Source: Kosakonia sp. SMBL-WEM22
GTDB lineage: Bacteria; Pseudomonadota; Gammaproteobacteria; Enterobacterales; Enterobacteriaceae
Assembly (NCBI RefSeq): GCF_014490785.1
Contig: NZ_CP051488.1
Location: 1,240,001 to 1,304,000 of the forward strand
Direction: 5' to 3'
Length of the DNA stretch: 64,000 nt
Shown here: in pieces, positions 14,303 through 24,262 of the stretch
Layout: each line of letters starts with the position of its first letter
How positions within the stretch are numbered: the stretch's first letter is position 1
Position numbers and translations under genes: made by a program
The notes under the pieces: generated by a model
The model's database searches: none
What the model saw: the letters and a program-made list of their open reading frames with translations, nothing else
What the model was told of the DNA's origin: nothing

Positions 14303-17300
14303 TCAGTGCTGTTCAACCTTGTGGCTATGTTCAACATCTTCGCTGCGGCGGCTGAAGCGGCGGCGAACCACCACAAAGAATACCGGAACAAAGAAGATGG
14401 CCAGCACGGTCGCGGTGATCATACCACCCATTACGCCGGTACCTACTGCGTTCTGCGCGCCTGAACCTGCGCCAGAGCTGATAACCAGCGGCAGAACGCC
14501 AAGGATAAACGCCAGTGAGGTCATCAGAATAGGACGCAGACGCATACGCACCGCTTCGAGCGTCGCTTCAATCAGCCCTTTGCCCTCTTTATCCATCAGA
14601 TCTTTGGCGAATTCGACGATAAGTATCGCGTTCTTCGCCGACAAACCAATGGTTGTCAGCAGGCCCACCTGGAAGTAAACGTCGTTGCCAAGGCCGCGGA
14701 AGGTCGCCGCGAGCAGAGCACCGATAACGCCAAGCGGAACCACCAGCATTACCGAGAACGGAATCGACCAGCTCTCGTAGAGCGCCGCCAGACAGAGGAA
14801 GACGACGATCAGTGAGATGGCGTAGAGCGCCGGTGCCTGGTTGCCGGAGAGGCGTTCCTGATAGGACATGCCGGTCCAGTCGAAACCGATGCCGGTTGGC
14901 AATTTACTTGCCAGCTGCTCCATCATATCCATAGCTTCACCGGTACTGCGGCCCGGTGCAGCCTGGCCCAACAGCTCCATTGATGGCAGACCGTTGTAAC
15001 GCTCCAGACGCGGTGAACCATACTCCCAGTGCGTGGTTGAGAAGGCGGAGAAGGGCACCATCTGACCGTCCGTCGCGCGGACATACCAGTTGCCGATATC
15101 ATTTGGCAGCATGCGGTATTTCGCCTGCGACATAACGTAAACTTTCTTCACGCGACCGCGGTCGATAAAGTCGTTCACGTAGCTACCACCCCAGGCTGCG
15201 CCCAGCGTGGTGTTGATGTCGCTAATCGACACGCCCAGCGCCTGCGCCTTCTCCTGATCGATATCAATCTTGAACTGCGGCGTGTCTTCCAGACCGTTCG
15301 GACGGACACCCACCAGCAGATCCGGATGCTGCGCAATTTCGCCGAACAGCTGGTTACGCGCCTGCGTTAACTTATCGTGACCGAGGTTGGCCTGGTCAAT
15401 CAGCTGGAAGTCGAAGCCGGTAGCGGTACCCAGCTCAACAATCGCCGGCAGGTTAAAGGCGAAGACCATCGCATCTTTAATCTGCGAGAAGTGCGCGCTG
15501 GCACGACCGGCAATTGCCGGGACTTTGTTCTCGTCACCCGCACGCTCATCCCAGTTTTTCAGCGAAACGAACGCCAGACCGGTGTTCTGCCCGCGGCCGG
15601 AGAAGCCGAAGCCGTTAACGGTAAAGACCGAGTTAACGTTGGCTTTCTCATTCTCCAGGTAGTATTTCGTCACTTCGTCCAGCACCTTCTGCGTACGCTC
15701 TTGCGTCGCGCCGGCAGGCAGCTGGGCCATGGTCAGAAACACGCCCTGGTCTTCATCAGGCAGGAACGAACTCGGCAAACGGACAAACAGCACCGCCATG
15801 CCCGCAACGATAACGATATAGAGCAGCAGATAACGACCGGTGCTGCGCAGGATATTGCCCACGCTGTCGGTGTAGTGGTGCGTGCTCTTATCGAACATGC
15901 GGTTAAACCAGCCGAAAAAGCCTTTTTTATGCTCGCCGTGATCGCCTTTGGCGACCGGTTTCAGCATGGTGGCGCAGAGCGCCGGCGTCAGAATCAACGC
16001 GACAATCACCGACAGCACCATCGCGGAAACAATGGTAATGGAGAACTGACGATAGATTGCGCCGGTAGAGCCGCCGAAGAAGGCCATCGGAATAAATACT
16101 GCCGACAGCACCAGCGCAATACCCACCAGCGCGCCCTGAATCTGATCCATCGAACGCCGGGTTGCCTCTTTGGGCGGCAGACCCTCTTCCATCATCACAC
16201 GTTCGACGTTCTCCACCACCACGATGGCATCATCCACCAACAGGCCTATCGCCAGCACCATACCAAACATGGTGAGGGTGTTTATCGAGTAGCCGAAGGC
16301 GTTAAGGATGGCAAAGGTACCCAGCAGCACCACCGGCACCGCAATGGTCGGGATCAGCGTCGCGCGGAAATTCTGCAGGAACAGATACATTACCAGGAAG
16401 ACCAGTACGATCGCTTCAACCAGCGTTTTAACCACTTCGTTAATGGAGATCTTAACAAACGGCGTGGTGTCGTACGGGTAAACCACTTTCAGACCGTGCG
16501 GGAAGAAGGGTTCAAGGCCGGCGATTGTGGCGCGGACCGCTTCTGCGGTATCCAGCGCGTTCGCACCGGTCGCCAGTTTGATACCTAAGCCGGCAGCGGG
16601 TTGACCATTAAAGCGCGCGACAACGTCATAGCTTTCGCCGCCCAACTCAATCTTCGCCACGTCGCGCAGGCGAACCTGCGAACCATCGCTGTTAACTTTC
16701 AGCAGAATTTTGCCGAACTCGTCGGTCGAGGTGAGACGGGTCTGCGCGATGATCGAGGCGTTCAACTGCTGCCCTTTCACCGGCGGCGTACCGCCCAACT
16801 GCCCGGCCGCGACCTGGGCGTTCTGCGCTTTAATAGCCGCAATCACGTCTACTGGCGTGAGCTGGAAATTATTAAGCTTGTTCGGATCCATCCAGATACG
16901 CATCGCATACTGCGCGCCGAACAGCTGAACGTCACCCACGCCGGTGGTACGGCTGACCGGATCTTTAATGGTCGCGCCCACGTAATCGGCAATATCTTCC
17001 TGCGTCATTGAGCCATCGGTACTGATCATCCCGAGTACCATCAGGAAGCTACTGGACGATTTCTCAACGCTCACGCCCTGTTGCTGCACTTCCTGCGGCA
17101 GAAGCGGCATCGCCAGCTGCAGCTTGTTCTGCACCTGAACCTGCGCGATATCCGCATCGGTACCGGAATCAAAGGTGATGGTGATCTGGACCGTACCAGA
17201 GGAGTCACTGGTCGAGGACATGTAGAGCAGGTTATCGATACCGTTCATGTTCTGTTCGATAACCTGCGTTACGGTGTCCTGCACCGTTTTCGCATCAGCA

Positions 17301-17452
17301 CCTGGGTAAGACGCGGTGATCTGAACCGCAGGTGGCGCAATCGTTGGATACTGCGCCACCGGCAATTTGAGGATCGATAGCGCCCCCGCCAGCATGATGA
17401 TAATCGCGATAACCCACGCAAATATGGGGCGATCGATAAAAAACTTAGCCAT
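14303..17452 (-). CDS. acrB: Multidrug efflux RND transporter AcrB
   Basis: A 1049-residue AcrB, the same length as in E. coli and near-identical at the N-terminus (MAKFFIDRPIFAWVIAIIIM). It is the inner-membrane proton-driven pump of the AcrA-AcrB-TolC complex and exports bile salts, dyes and many antibiotics. It has twelve membrane segments and two large periplasmic porter loops. The proton-relay aspartates D407 and D408 are present in LLVDDAIVVVENVERV. It lies 22 bp after acrA in one operon. The C-terminus ends EDVEHSHKVEQH. Nothing suggests inactivation. Confidence 0.98.
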   Translation of the reverse strand: MAKFFIDRPIFAWVIAIIIMLAGALSILKLPVAQYPTIAPPAVQITASYPGADAKTVQDTVTQVIEQNMNGIDNLLYMSSTSDSSGTVQITITFDSGTDADIAQVQVQNKLQLAMPLLPQEVQQQGVSVEKSSSSFLMVLGMISTDGSMTQEDIADYVGATIKDPVSRTTGVGDVQLFGAQYAMRIWMDPNKLNNFQLTPVDVIAAIKAQNAQVAAGQLGGTPPVKGQQLNASIIAQTRLTSTDEFGKILLKVNSDGSQVRLRDVAKIELGGESYDVVARFNGQPAAGLGIKLATGANALDTAEAVRATIAGLEPFFPHGLKVVYPYDTTPFVKISINEVVKTLVEAIVLVFLVMYLFLQNFRATLIPTIAVPVVLLGTFAILNAFGYSINTLTMFGMVLAIGLLVDDAIVVVENVERVMMEEGLPPKEATRRSMDQIQGALVGIALVLSAVFIPMAFFGGSTGAIYRQFSITIVSAMVLSVIVALILTPALCATMLKPVAKGDHGEHKKGFFGWFNRMFDKSTHHYTDSVGNILRSTGRYLLLYIVIVAGMAVLFVRLPSSFLPDEDQGVFLTMAQLPAGATQERTQKVLDEVTKYYLENEKANVNSVFTVNGFGFSGRGQNTGLAFVSLKNWDERAGDENKVPAIAGRASAHFSQIKDAMVFAFNLPAIVELGTATGFDFQLIDQANLGHDKLTQARNQLFGEIAQHPDLLVGVRPNGLEDTPQFKIDIDQEKAQALGVSISDINTTLGAAWGGSYVNDFIDRGRVKKVYVMSQAKYRMLPNDIGNWYVRATDGQMVPFSAFSTTHWEYGSPRLERYNGLPSMELLGQAAPGRSTGEAMDMMEQLASKLPTGIGFDWTGMSYQERLSGNQAPALYAISLIVVFLCLAALYESWSIPFSVMLVVPLGVIGALLAATFRGLGNDVYFQVGLLTTIGLSAKNAILIVEFAKDLMDKEGKGLIEATLEAVRMRLRPILMTSLAFILGVLPLVISSGAGSGAQNAVGTGVMGGMITATVLAIFFVPVFFVVVRRRFSRRSEDVEHSHKVEQH

Positions 17453-17474
17453 GTCTTAACGGCTCCTGTTTAAG

Positions 17475-18674
17475 TTAAGACTTCGGTTGCTCTGACTGGC
17501 CGTTGGCCTGGGCTTGCTCTTTCTTGTCAGATGTCACTTCCTGGGCCTTGACCTGCACGCCAGGTTTGACTTTTTGTAACCCTTCGATGATCACGCGATC
17601 GCCACTTTTCAGGCCATCGGTAACCAGCCACTTGTCGCCAATGGCCTGGGTCGCGGTGATATTGCGGATTTCAACTTTGTCGCCTTCGCCCACTACCATC
17701 GCCGTTGCGTCACCGCGCGGCGTACGGGTCACACCCTGTTGCGGAACCAGCAGGGCGTTCGGGTTAACCCCTTCTTCCAGCTTGGCGCGCACGAACATAC
17801 CCGGCAGCAGCGTGTGGTCCGGGTTCGGGAACACGGCACGCAGAGTGATAGAACCGGTGGTCTGATCGACGGTTACGCCCGAGAACTCAAGGGTACCGGA
17901 CTGGTCATACTTAACGCCGTCGTTAGTGACCAGTTCCACTTTCGCTTTGCCGTTATCCTGCTTCAGTGAACCGTTCGCCATCTCCTGCTTGAGGCGCAGG
18001 AAATCGTTGCTGGACTGGGTGACATCGACATAGATCGGGTCAAGCTGCTGCACGGTAGTCAGCGCAGTAGTTTGCCCGCTCTGCACCAGCGCACCTTCGG
18101 TAACGGTAGAGGTACCGGTGCGGCCGCTAATCGGAGAAGTGACTTTGGTGTAAGCCAGGTTGATGCGCGCGTTCTCGACCGCAGCTTTCGCGGCGATAAC
18201 TGAAGCATTAGCCTGCTGCGCGTCCGCCTGCGCCGTGTCGTAATCTTGTTGGCTGATGTACTTAGTGCCCAACAGTTTCTTATAACGGTTCAGGGTCATC
18301 TGGGCGATATTCGCCGCCGCCTGCGCTTTGGCTAAATCGCCTTTCGCGCTGTCGTAGGCGGCCTGATAGGTCGCTGGATCAATTTGATAGAGCGAGACAC
18401 CCGCTTCGACGTCACTGCCTTCGGTAAAGTTGCGCTTCAAAATAATGCCGCTAACCTGCGGACGGACTTCAGCAATGCGATAAGCAGTTGTGCGACCCGG
18501 CAGTTCTGTGGTGATTTGCAGAGGTTCCGCTTTCACCGTTACCACGCCGACTTCCGGCGCCTGGCCGGCTCCCTGCTGCTGTTGCGCAGGTTTATCGTCA
18601 CATCCTGTAAGCGCTAAGCTGCCCGAAAGCATCAGAACGACCGCCAGAGGCGTTAGCCCTCTGTTTATGTTCAT
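17475..18674 (-). CDS. acrA: Efflux pump periplasmic adaptor lipoprotein AcrA
   Basis: A 399-residue membrane-fusion protein that links AcrB to TolC. The signal peptide ends in the lipobox LTGC, with lipidation at C25. A barrel-sandwich/lipoyl half (LPGRTTAYRIAEVRPQVSGIILKRNF), a long alpha hairpin (about 100-170), the second half (AYTKVTSPISGRTGTS) and a beta-barrel follow. The frame runs upstream to 18734, but the ATG at 18674 aligns with E. coli AcrA and has a GAGG ribosome site. It is divergent from acrR, with the AcrR operator between them. Confidence 0.97.
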   Translation of the reverse strand: MNINRGLTPLAVVLMLSGSLALTGCDDKPAQQQQGAGQAPEVGVVTVKAEPLQITTELPGRTTAYRIAEVRPQVSGIILKRNFTEGSDVEAGVSLYQIDPATYQAAYDSAKGDLAKAQAAANIAQMTLNRYKKLLGTKYISQQDYDTAQADAQQANASVIAAKAAVENARINLAYTKVTSPISGRTGTSTVTEGALVQSGQTTALTTVQQLDPIYVDVTQSSNDFLRLKQEMANGSLKQDNGKAKVELVTNDGVKYDQSGTLEFSGVTVDQTTGSITLRAVFPNPDHTLLPGMFVRAKLEEGVNPNALLVPQQGVTRTPRGDATAMVVGEGDKVEIRNITATQAIGDKWLVTDGLKSGDRVIIEGLQKVKPGVQVKAQEVTSDKKEQAQANGQSEQPKS

Positions 18675-18764
18675 ATGTAAACCTCGAGTGTCCGATTTCA
18701 AATTGATCAATGGATCAAAGGCCCAAAAACCCATTGCTGCGTTTATATTATGGTCGTGCTATGG

Positions 18765-18788
18765 TACAAACATTCACAAATGTATGTA
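18765..18788. promoter_or_regulatory. AcrR operator in the acrA-acrR spacer
   Basis: A 24-bp imperfect palindrome has half-sites TACAAACATT and AATGTATGTA around CACA. It matches the E. coli AcrR operator, which is built on TACATACATT repeats. It lies between the divergent starts, so AcrR can repress acrAB and itself. Confidence 0.85.
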
Positions 18789-18816
18789 AATCTGACTCCT
18801 GTAAATTCACCGACAT

Positions 18817-19470
18817 ATGGCACGAAAAACCAAACAACAGGCGCTTGAGACGCGACAACACATTCTTGATGTCGCCATGCGGCTGTTTTCCCGGCAGGGC
18901 GTTTCATCAACTTCGCTGGCTGAAATTGCGCAGGCGGCAGGAGTAACTCGCGGCGCGATTTACTGGCATTTCAAAAACAAGTCAGATTTGTTTAATGAAA
19001 TTTGGGAACTGTCGGAGTCCAGTATTGGAGATCTTGAAACTGAGTATCGGGCAAAATTCCCTGGCGATCCACTCTCAGTATTAAGAGAAATATTGGTTTA
19101 TATCCTTGAAGCCACGGTTGTCGAAGAGCGGCGTCGCCTGATGATGGAGATCATCTTCCATAAATGCGAGTTTGTCGGCGAAATGGCGGTGGTGCAGGAG
19201 GCGCAGCGCGATTTATGTCTGGAGAGCTACGATCGTATCGAAACCACGCTCACCGAATGTATTCAGGCAAAATTGCTGCCCGCTAATCTTTTAACGCGCC
19301 GCGTGGCGGTGCTGATGCGCGCCTATGTTTCCGGGATTATGGAAAACTGGCTCTTTGCGCCGCAATCTTTCGATCTGAAAAAAGAGGCGCGCGCCTACGT
19401 CGCTATCCTGCTGGAGATGTGCCAGTTCTGCCCGACGCTACGCGACGAAACGCCTGCTCTCAAAGCATAA
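18817..19470 (+). CDS. acrR: TetR-family repressor AcrR
   Basis: A 217-residue repressor of acrAB. The helix-turn-helix (TRQHILDVAMRLFSRQGVSSTSLAEIAQAAGVTRGAIYWHFKNKSDLF) covers residues 13-60 and is nearly identical to E. coli. The C-terminal ligand domain binds cationic pump substrates, which release the repressor. The operator is at 18765-18788. Length is close to the 215 residues of E. coli AcrR. A stem-loop without a T-run follows the gene at about 19474-19497 (GGCC...CCAGGA TTTC TCCTGG...GGCC). Confidence 0.96.
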   Translation: MARKTKQQALETRQHILDVAMRLFSRQGVSSTSLAEIAQAAGVTRGAIYWHFKNKSDLFNEIWELSESSIGDLETEYRAKFPGDPLSVLREILVYILEATVVEERRRLMMEIIFHKCEFVGEMAVVQEAQRDLCLESYDRIETTLTECIQAKLLPANLLTRRVAVLMRAYVSGIMENWLFAPQSFDLKKEARAYVAILLEMCQFCPTLRDETPALKA

Positions 19471-19592
19471 GCCGGCCGCCAGGATTTCTCCTGGAGGCCG
19501 CTCACTCTTCTAGGTAGTTGTCTGCGTGCGTGATATTCTTCGCGCGTGGCTATCCCGGCCGCTTTCCCGAACAGACAACGATCGCTCAAATT

Positions 19593-22500
19593 ATGTTGCA
19601 CATCAATCGCACACCCAACCCGTTCGCAGCATTTGCCGCCGCACTGTTTCTTCTTTTTATTAGCTTCTCAAGCCTGGCGGCGTCCGCGCAGAGCGGAAGT
19701 GATTTGCCTTCGCGCAATGAAGTGCAAAATCAGCTCGACGCACTCAATAAACAAAAAGAACACTCCGCGCAGGAGAAGCAGGTTATTCAGGATCTCAACG
19801 AGACTCTGGATACGCTGGATAAGATCGACCGCGTCAAGCAGGAGACCGCGCTGCTGAAGCAAAAAGTGGCGCAGGCACCGGAACAGTTGCGCCAGGCGAC
19901 CGATGCCCTCAACGCGCTGAATGATAAAGACAGCGATGAGGAGACGCGCAAAACCCTTGCCACGCTCTCATTACGTCAGCTGGAGTCGCGCGTTTCGCAA
20001 CTGCTTGAAGATCTGCAAACCGCGCAGAACGATCTCTCCAACTACAATAGCCAACTGGTGTCGCTACAGACGCAGCCGGAGCGCGTGCAGAACGCGATGT
20101 ACAGCGCCTCGCAGCAGTTGCAGCAGATCCGCAACCGCCTGAACGGCACGGTCGCCGGTGAAGGCGCATTGCGCCCGACGCAGCAAACGCTGTTACAGGC
20201 CCAGCAAACCCTGCTTAATGCGCAGATTGAACAGCTGCGCAAAAGCCTGGAAGGTAATACCACCTTGCAGGATACGCTGCAGAAGCAGCGGGATTACGTC
20301 ACCGCAAACAGTAATCGCCTCGAACACCAGCTCCAGCTATTGCAGGAAGCGGTTAACAGCAAGCGTCTGACGCTGACAGAAAAAACGGCGCAGGAGGCGG
20401 TGACGCCGGACGATACCGCGCGTATTCAGGCGAACCCGCTGGTGAGCCAGGAGCTGGAGATTAACCACCAGCTGAGCCAGAAGCTTATTGAAGCCACCGA
20501 AAGCGGCAACGCGCTGGTGCAGCAGAATATCAAAGTGAAGAACTGGCTCGATCGCGCCCTGCAATCCGAGCGCAATATTAAAGAACAAATTTCGGTGCTG
20601 AAGGGGAGCCTGCTGTTGTCGCGCATCCTCTATCAGCAACAGCAGACGCTGCCCTCAGCCGATGAGCTGGAGGACATGACCAACCGCATTGCTGATCTGC
20701 GTCTGGAGCAGTTCGACATCAACCAGAAGCGTGACGCGCTGTTCCAGAACGAGAACTTCGTCGCCAAACTGGAAGAGGGCCACCAGAGCGAAGTTAACGA
20801 TGAAGTGCACGACGCGCTACTGCAGGTGGTCGATATGCGCCGTGAGTTGCTCGATCAACTGAACAAGCAGCTCGGCAACCAGCTGATGATGGCCATTAAC
20901 CTGCAGGTCAATCAGCAGCAGTTGATGAGCGTGTCGAAAAGCTTGCAGGAGATCCTGACCCAGCAAATCTTCTGGGTAAACAGCAACAAGCCGATGGACT
21001 GGGAGTGGATCAAAGCCTTCCCGCAGACCCTGCGCGATGAGATCAAGGGCACCCACATTACCGTTAACTGGGAAAAGGCGTTGCCGGCGGTGGCGATCGC
21101 GTTCCTCGCCGGGTTGCCGCTGCTATTGATTGCCGGGCTTATTCGCTGGCGTTTGCGCTGGCTGAAAAAGTACCAGGCGAAGCTGGCGGAGCAGGTTGGG
21201 CAGCTACGCAGCGACAGCCAGCTGCATACGCCAAAAGCGATCCTTATCGATCTGATCCGCGCCTTGCCGGTCTGCCTGCTGATTCTGGCGGCGGGGCTGA
21301 TTCTGCTGACCATGCAGCTCAATATCAGCGAGCTGCTGTGGGCGTTCAGTAAGAAGCTGGCGCTCTTCTGGCTGGTCTTTGGCCTGTGCTGGAAAGTGCT
21401 GGAGAAAGAGGGCGTTGCCGTCAGCCACTTTGGCATGCCTGCTCAACTGACCAGCCACTGGCGGCGGCAAATTGTGCGCATCAGTCTGGCGCTGCTGCCG
21501 CTCCACTTCTGGTCAGTCGTCTCTGAGCTGTCGCCGCTGCATCTGATGGATGACGTGCTCGGGCAGTTTGTCATTCTGCTGAACCTGCTGGTGATCACCG
21601 CGCTGGTGTGGCCGATGTTCCGCGAAAGCTGGCATGACAAAGAGTCGCACGCGCTGCGGCTGGTCACCGTTACGGTGCTGGCGATTGTGCCGATTGCCTT
21701 AATGGTGCTCACCGCCACCGGCTATTTCTACACCACGCTGCGCCTTGCCGGGCGTTGGATTGAAACCGTCTATCTGGTGATTATCTGGAATCTGCTCTAC
21801 CAGACGGTGCTGCGCGGGCTGAGCGTGGCGGCGCGGCGTATCGCCTATCGCCGCGCGCTGGCGCGTCGGCAGAATATGGTGAAAGAGGGCGCGGAAGGCG
21901 CCGAGCCGCCGGAAGAGCCGACCATTGCGCTGGAGCAGGTTAACCAGCAGACACTGCGTATCACCATGCTGGTGATGGTGGCGCTGTTTGGCGTCGTCTT
22001 CTGGGCAATTTGGTCAGATTTGATCACCGTCTTCGCCTACCTCGACAGCATTACACTGTGGCACTACAACGGCACCGAAGCGGGAGCGGCTGTGACCAGG
22101 AGCGTCACCCTCGGCAGCTTGCTGTTTGCGATTATCGCCTTCGTGGTGGCCTGGGCGCTGATCCGCAACTTACCGGGTTTGCTGGAGGTGTTAGTCCTGT
22201 CCCGGCTCAATATGCGCCAGGGCTCCTCCTACGCCGTCACCACTATTCTGAACTATGTCATTATCGCGGTCGGGGCGCTCACAGTCTTCGGATCGCTCGG
22301 CGTTTCATGGGATAAGTTACAGTGGCTGGCAGCGGCATTGTCGGTCGGTCTCGGCTTTGGGTTACAGGAGATCTTCGGTAACTTTGTCTCCGGCCTGATT
22401 ATTCTGTTTGAGCGCCCGGTGCGCATCGGCGATACCGTTACCATCGGTACCTTCTCCGGCACGGTCAGCAAGATTCGCATCCGTGCGACAACCATCACCG

Positions 22501-22946
22501 ACTTCGACCGCAAAGAGGTGATTATCCCGAACAAGGCCTTCGTGACCGAGCGGCTGATCAACTGGTCGCTCTCCGATACCATCACCCGCGTGGTGATCCG
22601 TATCGGCGTGGCCTACGGCTCCGATCTTGAGAAAGTGAAGAAGGTGCTGCTGAAAGCGGCGATGGATCACCCGAAAGTGATGCACGACCCGGAACCGGCG
22701 GTCTTCTTTACCACCTTCGGCCCGAGCACGCTGGATCACGAGCTGCGTCTCTATGTGCGTGAACTGCGCGACCGCAGCTATACGGTGGATGAGCTTAACC
22801 GCACTATCGATCGCATGTGCCGGGAAAACGACATCAATATCGCCTTTAACCAGCTCGAAGTGCATCTGCACAATGAGAAGGGTGATGAGTTAACGGAAGT
22901 GAAGCGCGAGATAAAGGGCGACGATCCGACCCCTGAAGCGCCGTAA
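19593..22946 (+). CDS. mscK: Potassium-dependent mechanosensitive channel MscK (KefA)
   Basis: A large MscS-family channel of about 1117 residues (E. coli 1120). It has a signal peptide (about 1-35), a long periplasmic coiled-coil region full of Q and L (about 40-480), eleven membrane segments, and the MscS core with pore helix AALSVGLGFGLQEIFGNFVSGLIILFERPVRIGD near residues 910-945. The cytosolic vestibule domain ends GDDPTPEAP. The channel opens under osmotic downshock and is sensitive to external K+. The frame is open from 19518; the ATG at 19593 was chosen by alignment and starts a good signal peptide, although its ribosome site is poor. Confidence 0.95.
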   Translation: MLHINRTPNPFAAFAAALFLLFISFSSLAASAQSGSDLPSRNEVQNQLDALNKQKEHSAQEKQVIQDLNETLDTLDKIDRVKQETALLKQKVAQAPEQLRQATDALNALNDKDSDEETRKTLATLSLRQLESRVSQLLEDLQTAQNDLSNYNSQLVSLQTQPERVQNAMYSASQQLQQIRNRLNGTVAGEGALRPTQQTLLQAQQTLLNAQIEQLRKSLEGNTTLQDTLQKQRDYVTANSNRLEHQLQLLQEAVNSKRLTLTEKTAQEAVTPDDTARIQANPLVSQELEINHQLSQKLIEATESGNALVQQNIKVKNWLDRALQSERNIKEQISVLKGSLLLSRILYQQQQTLPSADELEDMTNRIADLRLEQFDINQKRDALFQNENFVAKLEEGHQSEVNDEVHDALLQVVDMRRELLDQLNKQLGNQLMMAINLQVNQQQLMSVSKSLQEILTQQIFWVNSNKPMDWEWIKAFPQTLRDEIKGTHITVNWEKALPAVAIAFLAGLPLLLIAGLIRWRLRWLKKYQAKLAEQVGQLRSDSQLHTPKAILIDLIRALPVCLLILAAGLILLTMQLNISELLWAFSKKLALFWLVFGLCWKVLEKEGVAVSHFGMPAQLTSHWRRQIVRISLALLPLHFWSVVSELSPLHLMDDVLGQFVILLNLLVITALVWPMFRESWHDKESHALRLVTVTVLAIVPIALMVLTATGYFYTTLRLAGRWIETVYLVIIWNLLYQTVLRGLSVAARRIAYRRALARRQNMVKEGAEGAEPPEEPTIALEQVNQQTLRITMLVMVALFGVVFWAIWSDLITVFAYLDSITLWHYNGTEAGAAVTRSVTLGSLLFAIIAFVVAWALIRNLPGLLEVLVLSRLNMRQGSSYAVTTILNYVIIAVGALTVFGSLGVSWDKLQWLAAALSVGLGFGLQEIFGNFVSGLIILFERPVRIGDTVTIGTFSGTVSKIRIRATTITDFDRKEVIIPNKAFVTERLINWSLSDTITRVVIRIGVAYGSDLEKVKKVLLKAAMDHPKVMHDPEPAVFFTTFGPSTLDHELRLYVRELRDRSYTVDELNRTIDRMCRENDINIAFNQLEVHLHNEKGDELTEVKREIKGDDPTPEAP

Positions 22947-22951
22947 TGGCT

Positions 22952-22979
22952 AGCCCCTCTTCCTCAGGGAAGGGGGGCT
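22952..22979. terminator. Convergent terminator of mscK and rsmS
   Basis: AGCCCCTCTTCC (22952-22963) pairs with GGGAAGGGGGGCT (22967-22979) around the loop TCA. It lacks a long T-run on either side. The loop is the complement of the rsmS stop codon, so the rsmS 3' end is built into the stem. Confidence 0.55.
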
Positions 22980-23125
22980 GCTTGCTGTAACTGCTTGTGT
23001 TCAAAATCCCGTTTGACGATCTCCAGCGCTTTTAACACCAGATCGGGGGCGATCTCATGCTGTTCAAGCAGCATGATCAGATCGACCGCCAGCTTGATCT
23101 CATCCGGGGCATTTTCCAGCGACAT
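22964..23125 (-). CDS. rsmS: Small primosome-associated protein RsmS (YbaM)
   Basis: A 53-residue protein translated by hand from the ATG complementary to 23123-23125. It starts MSLENAPDEIKLAVDLIMLL and continues with LKALEIVKRDFEHKQ, matching E. coli YbaM/RsmS. The E. coli protein has been linked to PriC and to replication restart after damage. It lies 13 bp after priC on the same strand, in one operon. The C-terminus (QQAAPLP) differs from E. coli and is encoded by one arm of the terminator hairpin. Confidence 0.9.
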   Translation of the reverse strand: MSLENAPDEIKLAVDLIMLLEQHEIAPDLVLKALEIVKRDFEHKQLQQAAPLP

Positions 23126-23138
23126 CTTCTCTCCTTGG

Positions 23139-23666
23139 TTAACGGGTTAAGCGCGCCAGCACGCGTTCAATATTCTCCAGCGCTTTACGGCAGCGGCCGA
23201 GCCGGGCATCGAGCGCTTCCACCTCTTTATGCAGCTTCTGCTGCTCGGCCAGGGTAGTGACCGACGCTAAACGCGCGTTACGCTCATTTTTCATCGCCTG
23301 CAGGCGGCGCTCATACTCCTGGTGCTGCAAGCGCCGCCGCTGCCAGCGCGTAATGCCGGGCGAGGCGTTATCCCACAGGCGCAGCGGCCAGACGGCGCTC
23401 TCCCGCGTCAGCGCGGCGATTTGCGCGCTTAAATGCTCCGCAAGCCAGAGCGCCTGCGGCAGATGGTTGCGCGCCACCGTCTCGCGCAGCGCCGCCAGGT
23501 TTTTATCGGTCTCATTAAGATAAGCACGCATGCGCGTATCTTTTGTCTGAAAAAGGTGGCGATCAAAACGGGCGCTGACGGTGAAGTGATCCGCCAGCGG
23601 CGCGGCCTGCTGGCGTAACCGGGCGAGTTGCTGCTCCAGCCTCTCTAAAAGCGCATCGCTTTTCAT
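23139..23666 (-). CDS. priC: Primosomal replication protein N'' PriC
   Basis: A 175-residue PriC, which binds SSB and reloads DnaB at stalled forks with leading-strand gaps. The protein is mostly helical and basic. Recognisable segments are FDRHLFQTKDTRMRAYLNET and the C-terminal RRLQHQEYERRLQAMKNER coiled region. The gene is divergent from ybaN across 67 bp and is followed by rsmS in the same operon, as in E. coli. Confidence 0.93.
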   Translation of the reverse strand: MKSDALLERLEQQLARLRQQAAPLADHFTVSARFDRHLFQTKDTRMRAYLNETDKNLAALRETVARNHLPQALWLAEHLSAQIAALTRESAVWPLRLWDNASPGITRWQRRRLQHQEYERRLQAMKNERNARLASVTTLAEQQKLHKEVEALDARLGRCRKALENIERVLARLTR

Positions 23667-23733
23667 CTCTCATTCCCTCTTTTTCACGGCGATTATGGTA
23701 CATTAGCCGCTTATTCCGGCAACGATTAGCACT

Positions 23734-24111
23734 ATGCAACGCACTATTTTAATCATCATTGGCTGGCTGGCGGTAGTGCTCGGCACGTTGGGTGTCGTTC
23801 TGCCCGTTTTACCGACCACCCCTTTTATTCTGCTGGCCGCCTGGTGTTTTGCCCGTTCGTCGCCGCGTTTTCATCACTGGCTGCTCTACCGCTCCTGGTT
23901 TGGCGGTTATCTGCGGCACTGGCAGCAATACTGCGCCATGCCGCCCGGCGCCAAGCCGCGGGCGATTGGCATTACGCTTTTGACCTTCGCCATCTCGCTC
24001 TATTTTGTGAAGATGATGTGGGTGCGCGTTTTGCTGCTGATCATCCTCGCCTGTCTGCTGATTTTCCTGTGGCGGATACCGGTGGTTGATGCAAAGCAAC
24101 AAAAAACCTAA
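23734..24111 (+). CDS. ybaN: DUF454 inner-membrane protein YbaN
   Basis: A 125-residue protein with about three membrane segments. The N-terminal helix GWLAVVLGTLGVVLPVLPTTPFILLAAWCFARSSPRF carries the conserved PVLPTTPF motif of DUF454. A C-terminal hydrophobic pair lies at about 75-117. Its function is unknown. It is located between priC and apt, as in E. coli. Confidence 0.92.
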   Translation: MQRTILIIIGWLAVVLGTLGVVLPVLPTTPFILLAAWCFARSSPRFHHWLLYRSWFGGYLRHWQQYCAMPPGAKPRAIGITLLTFAISLYFVKMMWVRVLLLIILACLLIFLWRIPVVDAKQQKT

Positions 24112-24262
24112 TGCGCTGCGATGGCAGTTGCAATTCTCGCTCACTGCCAGTAAATTCGAGCGTTTTCGAGCACGGGGTGGGCTGGTTAAAGTTTAATCAG
24201 AGGCCAATTGAGCCTTTCTCACATGTCCCGTGAGTAATACCGTTTCTATCAGGCAAATATCC

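Noticed and set aside
15377..16588. 403-codon open frame on the plus strand
   Set aside because: It lies wholly antisense to acrB. Its composition (many H, R, Q) is the usual shadow of a GC-rich gene, and it has no recognisable domain.
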